In this document: one piece after another, positions 12,909 through 15,094 of the stretch
Numbering within the stretch: the first letter of the stretch is position 1
Layout: each line of letters opens with the position of its first letter
From: Bacteroidales bacterium
GTDB lineage: Bacteria; Bacteroidota; Bacteroidia; Bacteroidales; Muribaculaceae
DNA length: 15,094 bases
Direction of reading: 5' to 3'
Assembly: GCA_014800065.1 (NCBI GenBank)
Contig: JAAVGX010000045.1
Span: 18,421-33,514 of the forward strand
Made by a program: the position numbers and the translations under genes
The notes under the pieces: generated by a model
Told to the model about the DNA's origin: nothing
The model's database searches: none
Seen by the model: only the letters and a program-made list of their open reading frames with translations

Positions 12909-14099
12909 GTGAAAAATCTTCGGAAGTTATTCATACTTGTACTGTTAATGGTCGCTTTTGGTGTTAATGCCCAAAGCGATACAACCATCTACGTTGTGAA
13001 CATCTACCCCGGCTCCGCCATATACGAGCTGGAGGGCCATTCCGGTATTATAGTTGACAAGGGCGACGGAAGGCCGATTGCCTACAACTTCGGGGTGTTC
13101 GATTTCGATGCGCCGAACTTCGTGTACCGGTTTGTGAAAGGAGAGACCGACTATATGGCCGTAGCCTACCCTGCAGAGGCCTTTCTATACCCCTATCAGC
13201 GGGCGGGTCGGCGCATAGTAGCTCACGAGCTTAATCTCGACGGTTCACAGAAACGCTCGCTCATCGAGGCGCTCAACCGCCATATTCTTCCTCAAAATCG
13301 AACCTATCGTTATAATTATGTGTTGGATAACTGCGCTACCCGCCCCTTGCGTATGGTTGAGGAGGCCTTGGGCGACACCATCCTTTTCGCCACCTCTCCC
13401 ACGGGCTACCGCAGCAGTTTCCGCAACGTGATGCGCCACTACCATGCCCACTATCCGTGGTACCAGTTCGGCATCGATATCGCTTTGGGCAGCGGCATAG
13501 ACCGCCCCTTGAGCGGGCGCGAGGTGTCGTTTGCTCCCGTGGAGCTTGCCGGGATGCTTGACAGCGCCACCGTCGGGGGTGCGCCGCTGGCCAAGGGTGC
13601 GCAGGTGTGGCTTGATGTGCCGGGCGATGCGGCGGTAGAAGGCCCCACGCCATGGCCTTTGCGCCCTATCACGGTGTGCTGGGCGGTGTTTGCTCTGGCG
13701 GCGTTGCTCACTTTTGCCGACCTGCGGCGCGGACGCCCTTCGCGGTGGTTCGACAGTCTTTACTTCGGAATCATCGGCCTGACCGGATGCCTTTCGGCAT
13801 TCCTCATATTCATATCGGTGCACGAAGCCACCTCTCCCAACTACCTTTTTGCGTGGTTGAATCCTTTTGCACTGTTTCCTGCCGTGGCTGTGTGGATAAA
13901 ATCAGCAAAAAAAGCGGTGGTTTGGTATCAAATTATTAACTTTGCAGTGCTTATTGCACTTGTTGGCCTCTGGCCTCTGCTCCCTCAGAGCGCCAATCCG
14001 GCATTTTTGCCTCTGGTGCTTGCCGAACTTCTCCGTTCGGGATTATATATAACCCTATCCAACAGAACCTTAGCCCCTGAAAAAGGAAATAAACGATAA
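12909..14099 (+). CDS. Lnb-type lipoprotein N-acyltransferase candidate (DUF4105)
   Basis: A 396-aa membrane protein. The N-terminus is a signal or anchor (FILVLLMVAFGVNAQ), followed by a periplasmic domain of the DUF4105/Lnb_N family. Conserved residues are His44 in LEGHSGI and Cys142 in YVLDNCATRPL, a likely Cys-His catalytic pair. The C-terminal half has about five hydrophobic segments (near 250-270, 285-308, 315-333, 338-358, 366-386). Proteins of this layout have been described as Lnb, which N-acylates the diacyl lipoproteins of Bacteroides in place of Lnt. I assign that role by family memory, not by a key experiment here. The start is a GTG at 12909, four bases after the queE stop; the nearest ATG would cut into the signal sequence. 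Confidence 0.78.
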   Translation: MKNLRKLFILVLLMVAFGVNAQSDTTIYVVNIYPGSAIYELEGHSGIIVDKGDGRPIAYNFGVFDFDAPNFVYRFVKGETDYMAVAYPAEAFLYPYQRAGRRIVAHELNLDGSQKRSLIEALNRHILPQNRTYRYNYVLDNCATRPLRMVEEALGDTILFATSPTGYRSSFRNVMRHYHAHYPWYQFGIDIALGSGIDRPLSGREVSFAPVELAGMLDSATVGGAPLAKGAQVWLDVPGDAAVEGPTPWPLRPITVCWAVFALAALLTFADLRRGRPSRWFDSLYFGIIGLTGCLSAFLIFISVHEATSPNYLFAWLNPFALFPAVAVWIKSAKKAVVWYQIINFAVLIALVGLWPLLPQSANPAFLPLVLAELLRSGLYITLSNRTLAPEKGNKR

Positions 14100-14108
14100 C
14101 AAACATAA

Positions 14109-15094
14109 ATGAAGAAACCCGTTCTACCCTTCCCTCGCATCATGGTTGCCTTAGTGGCCTCGCTGGCTGCTATGGGGCTATCGGCGTCCGAGCCCGAACG
14201 CGCCCGGCTGCTTGTGGGAATCGTGGTGGACGGATTGGAGAGCGACTATCTTGAGCTACTGCGCGACCGATTCGGCGAAGGGGGCTTCCGACGCCTTGAG
14301 CGCGAGGGCTTGACCATAGCCAATGCCGACTACGGCATGCCCATGGATGCCGCGTCAGCCACCGCCATTTTGGTCACCGGCTCATCGCCCTCATTATCAG
14401 GCGTTTCCTCAGCCGAACGCTACGACCGCGAGACACTCCGGCCTGTGAGCGTTTACGCCGATGCGTCCGTACTGGGCAACTTCACCACCACGCCCTACTC
14501 ACCGGCGGCTCTGCGCCTGTCGACCCTGAGCGACGAGGCTCGCATTGCCGACGGAGGCACGAATCTGGTGTACGCGGTCGGCATCGACCCCGCTCAGGTG
14601 ATAGCTCTTGGCGGACACGCCGCCAATGCCTCCATCTGGCTTGATGACAAGAGCGGCAACTGGGCTTCATCCACCTACTTCGGCGAGCTCCCCAATGTTG
14701 TTTCGCTGCGTAACCGCACCAATCCGCTGAGCCTGCGGATGGACACCATGAGCTGGACGCCCACTTTGGCTCCGGCCGACTTCCCTGCCCTGCCCGACTA
14801 CCTCCGCAGCTACCCCTTCCGCTACGTATTCCCCAAGGCCAACCCCAAGCGCCTTGATATGTTCAAGGCCTCGCCTATTGCCAACCGCGAGGTAAACGAA
14901 CTGGCCCTTGAACTGCTGTCGTCGCTGAAAATGGGCGAACACGACGGGGTGACGGATGTGCTCAACATAGCATATTCATTGGAGCCCTACACCTTCGGGA
15001 AGAATCCCGACACCCGTATGGAGCTGATGGACAGCTACATAAAGCTGGATCGCAACCTTGAGCAGCTCTTCAACAGCATCGACAGTCGCGTAGG
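14109..15094 (+). CDS. PafA-like alkaline phosphatase family protein, predicted inactive (partial)
   Basis: The first 328 codons of an exported protein that runs off the right edge; the start is the ATG at 14109, nine bases after the upstream stop. A signal peptide covers about 1-27 with no lipobox. The alkaline phosphatase superfamily fold is shown by LLVGIVVDGLESDYLELL (metal ligand Asp41), RFGEGGFRRLEREGL, VTGSSPSLSGV, GGHAANASIWLD and MDSYIKLDRNLEQLF. Compared from memory with PafA of Elizabethkingia, key positions are changed. The nucleophile Thr is Ala81, the KxR pair that grips phosphate is DxA (within VGIDPAQV), and the zinc ligands of DYxGH are PYTFG at 293-297. It is thus probably a pseudoenzyme with a binding or chaperone role. 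Later ligands lie outside the window. Confidence 0.82.
   Translation, partial: MKKPVLPFPRIMVALVASLAAMGLSASEPERARLLVGIVVDGLESDYLELLRDRFGEGGFRRLEREGLTIANADYGMPMDAASATAILVTGSSPSLSGVSSAERYDRETLRPVSVYADASVLGNFTTTPYSPAALRLSTLSDEARIADGGTNLVYAVGIDPAQVIALGGHAANASIWLDDKSGNWASSTYFGELPNVVSLRNRTNPLSLRMDTMSWTPTLAPADFPALPDYLRSYPFRYVFPKANPKRLDMFKASPIANREVNELALELLSSLKMGEHDGVTDVLNIAYSLEPYTFGKNPDTRMELMDSYIKLDRNLEQLFNSIDSRV

Noticed and set aside
13937..13944. TAACTTTG inside the Lnb-like gene as a promoter for the PafA-like gene
   Set aside because: It matches the -7 box, but the only TTTG is 12 bp upstream instead of 19-21, and it lies within coding sequence.

Overview
The window looks like a chromosomal segment of a Bacteroidota bacterium, most likely order Bacteroidales and perhaps Muribaculaceae. 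Three things point there. The gene order is rplM-rpsI-rpsB-tsf. Promoters fit the Bacteroidota pattern TTTG / 19-20 bp / TAnnTTTG (best examples at 889-920 and 10491-10522). The ribosomal protein sequences match the Bacteroides type. Family-level placement is inference.

Left part (1-4050): the start of a glycogen-debranching enzyme gene and a small DUF6291-like gene lie on the minus strand. A plus-strand translation block follows: L13, S9, S2, EF-Ts and tRNA-Arg(TCT), closed by a strong terminator. Two stretches ahead of ribosomal genes (949-999 before rplM, 1921-2019 before rpsB) fold into hairpins and are candidate autoregulatory leaders. The rpsB-tsf and tsf-tRNA gaps each hold a strong hairpin without a T-tract.

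Middle part (4051-6234): an AT-richer island inserted just behind the tRNA-Arg terminator. It holds a C5-cytosine methyltransferase overlapping an NgoMIV-type endonuclease (expected target GCCGGC), then the decayed C-terminal fragment of an ATP-binding protein (HATPase_c_4 type). A 10-bp direct repeat lies at its two edges. Beyond it, on the minus strand, sits a blaI-blaR1 type regulatory pair with three 16-bp operators, one exactly between the promoter boxes, and a terminator.

Right part (8230-15094, all plus strand): a two-gene unit for exported enzymes (GH18 glycosidase and an endonuclease/exonuclease/phosphatase-fold hydrolase) ends at a terminator that merges into a 33-bp tandem repeat. 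Then, from one good promoter, comes a tight run: the CCA-adding enzyme, queD, queE, an Lnb-type (DUF4105) lipoprotein N-acyltransferase candidate, and the first two thirds or so of a PafA-like alkaline phosphatase family protein. The last protein has lost the nucleophile and other active-site residues, so it is probably a pseudoenzyme. The tRNA-Arg in this window does not encode its CCA end, so it depends on the CCA-adding enzyme encoded 6.5 kb away.

I see no CRISPR array, insertion sequence or rRNA. The most interesting items are the predicted pseudophosphatase, the two r-protein leaders, the three-operator BlaI circuit with a non-penicillin sensor domain, and the 33-bp repeat that stays open on both strands.
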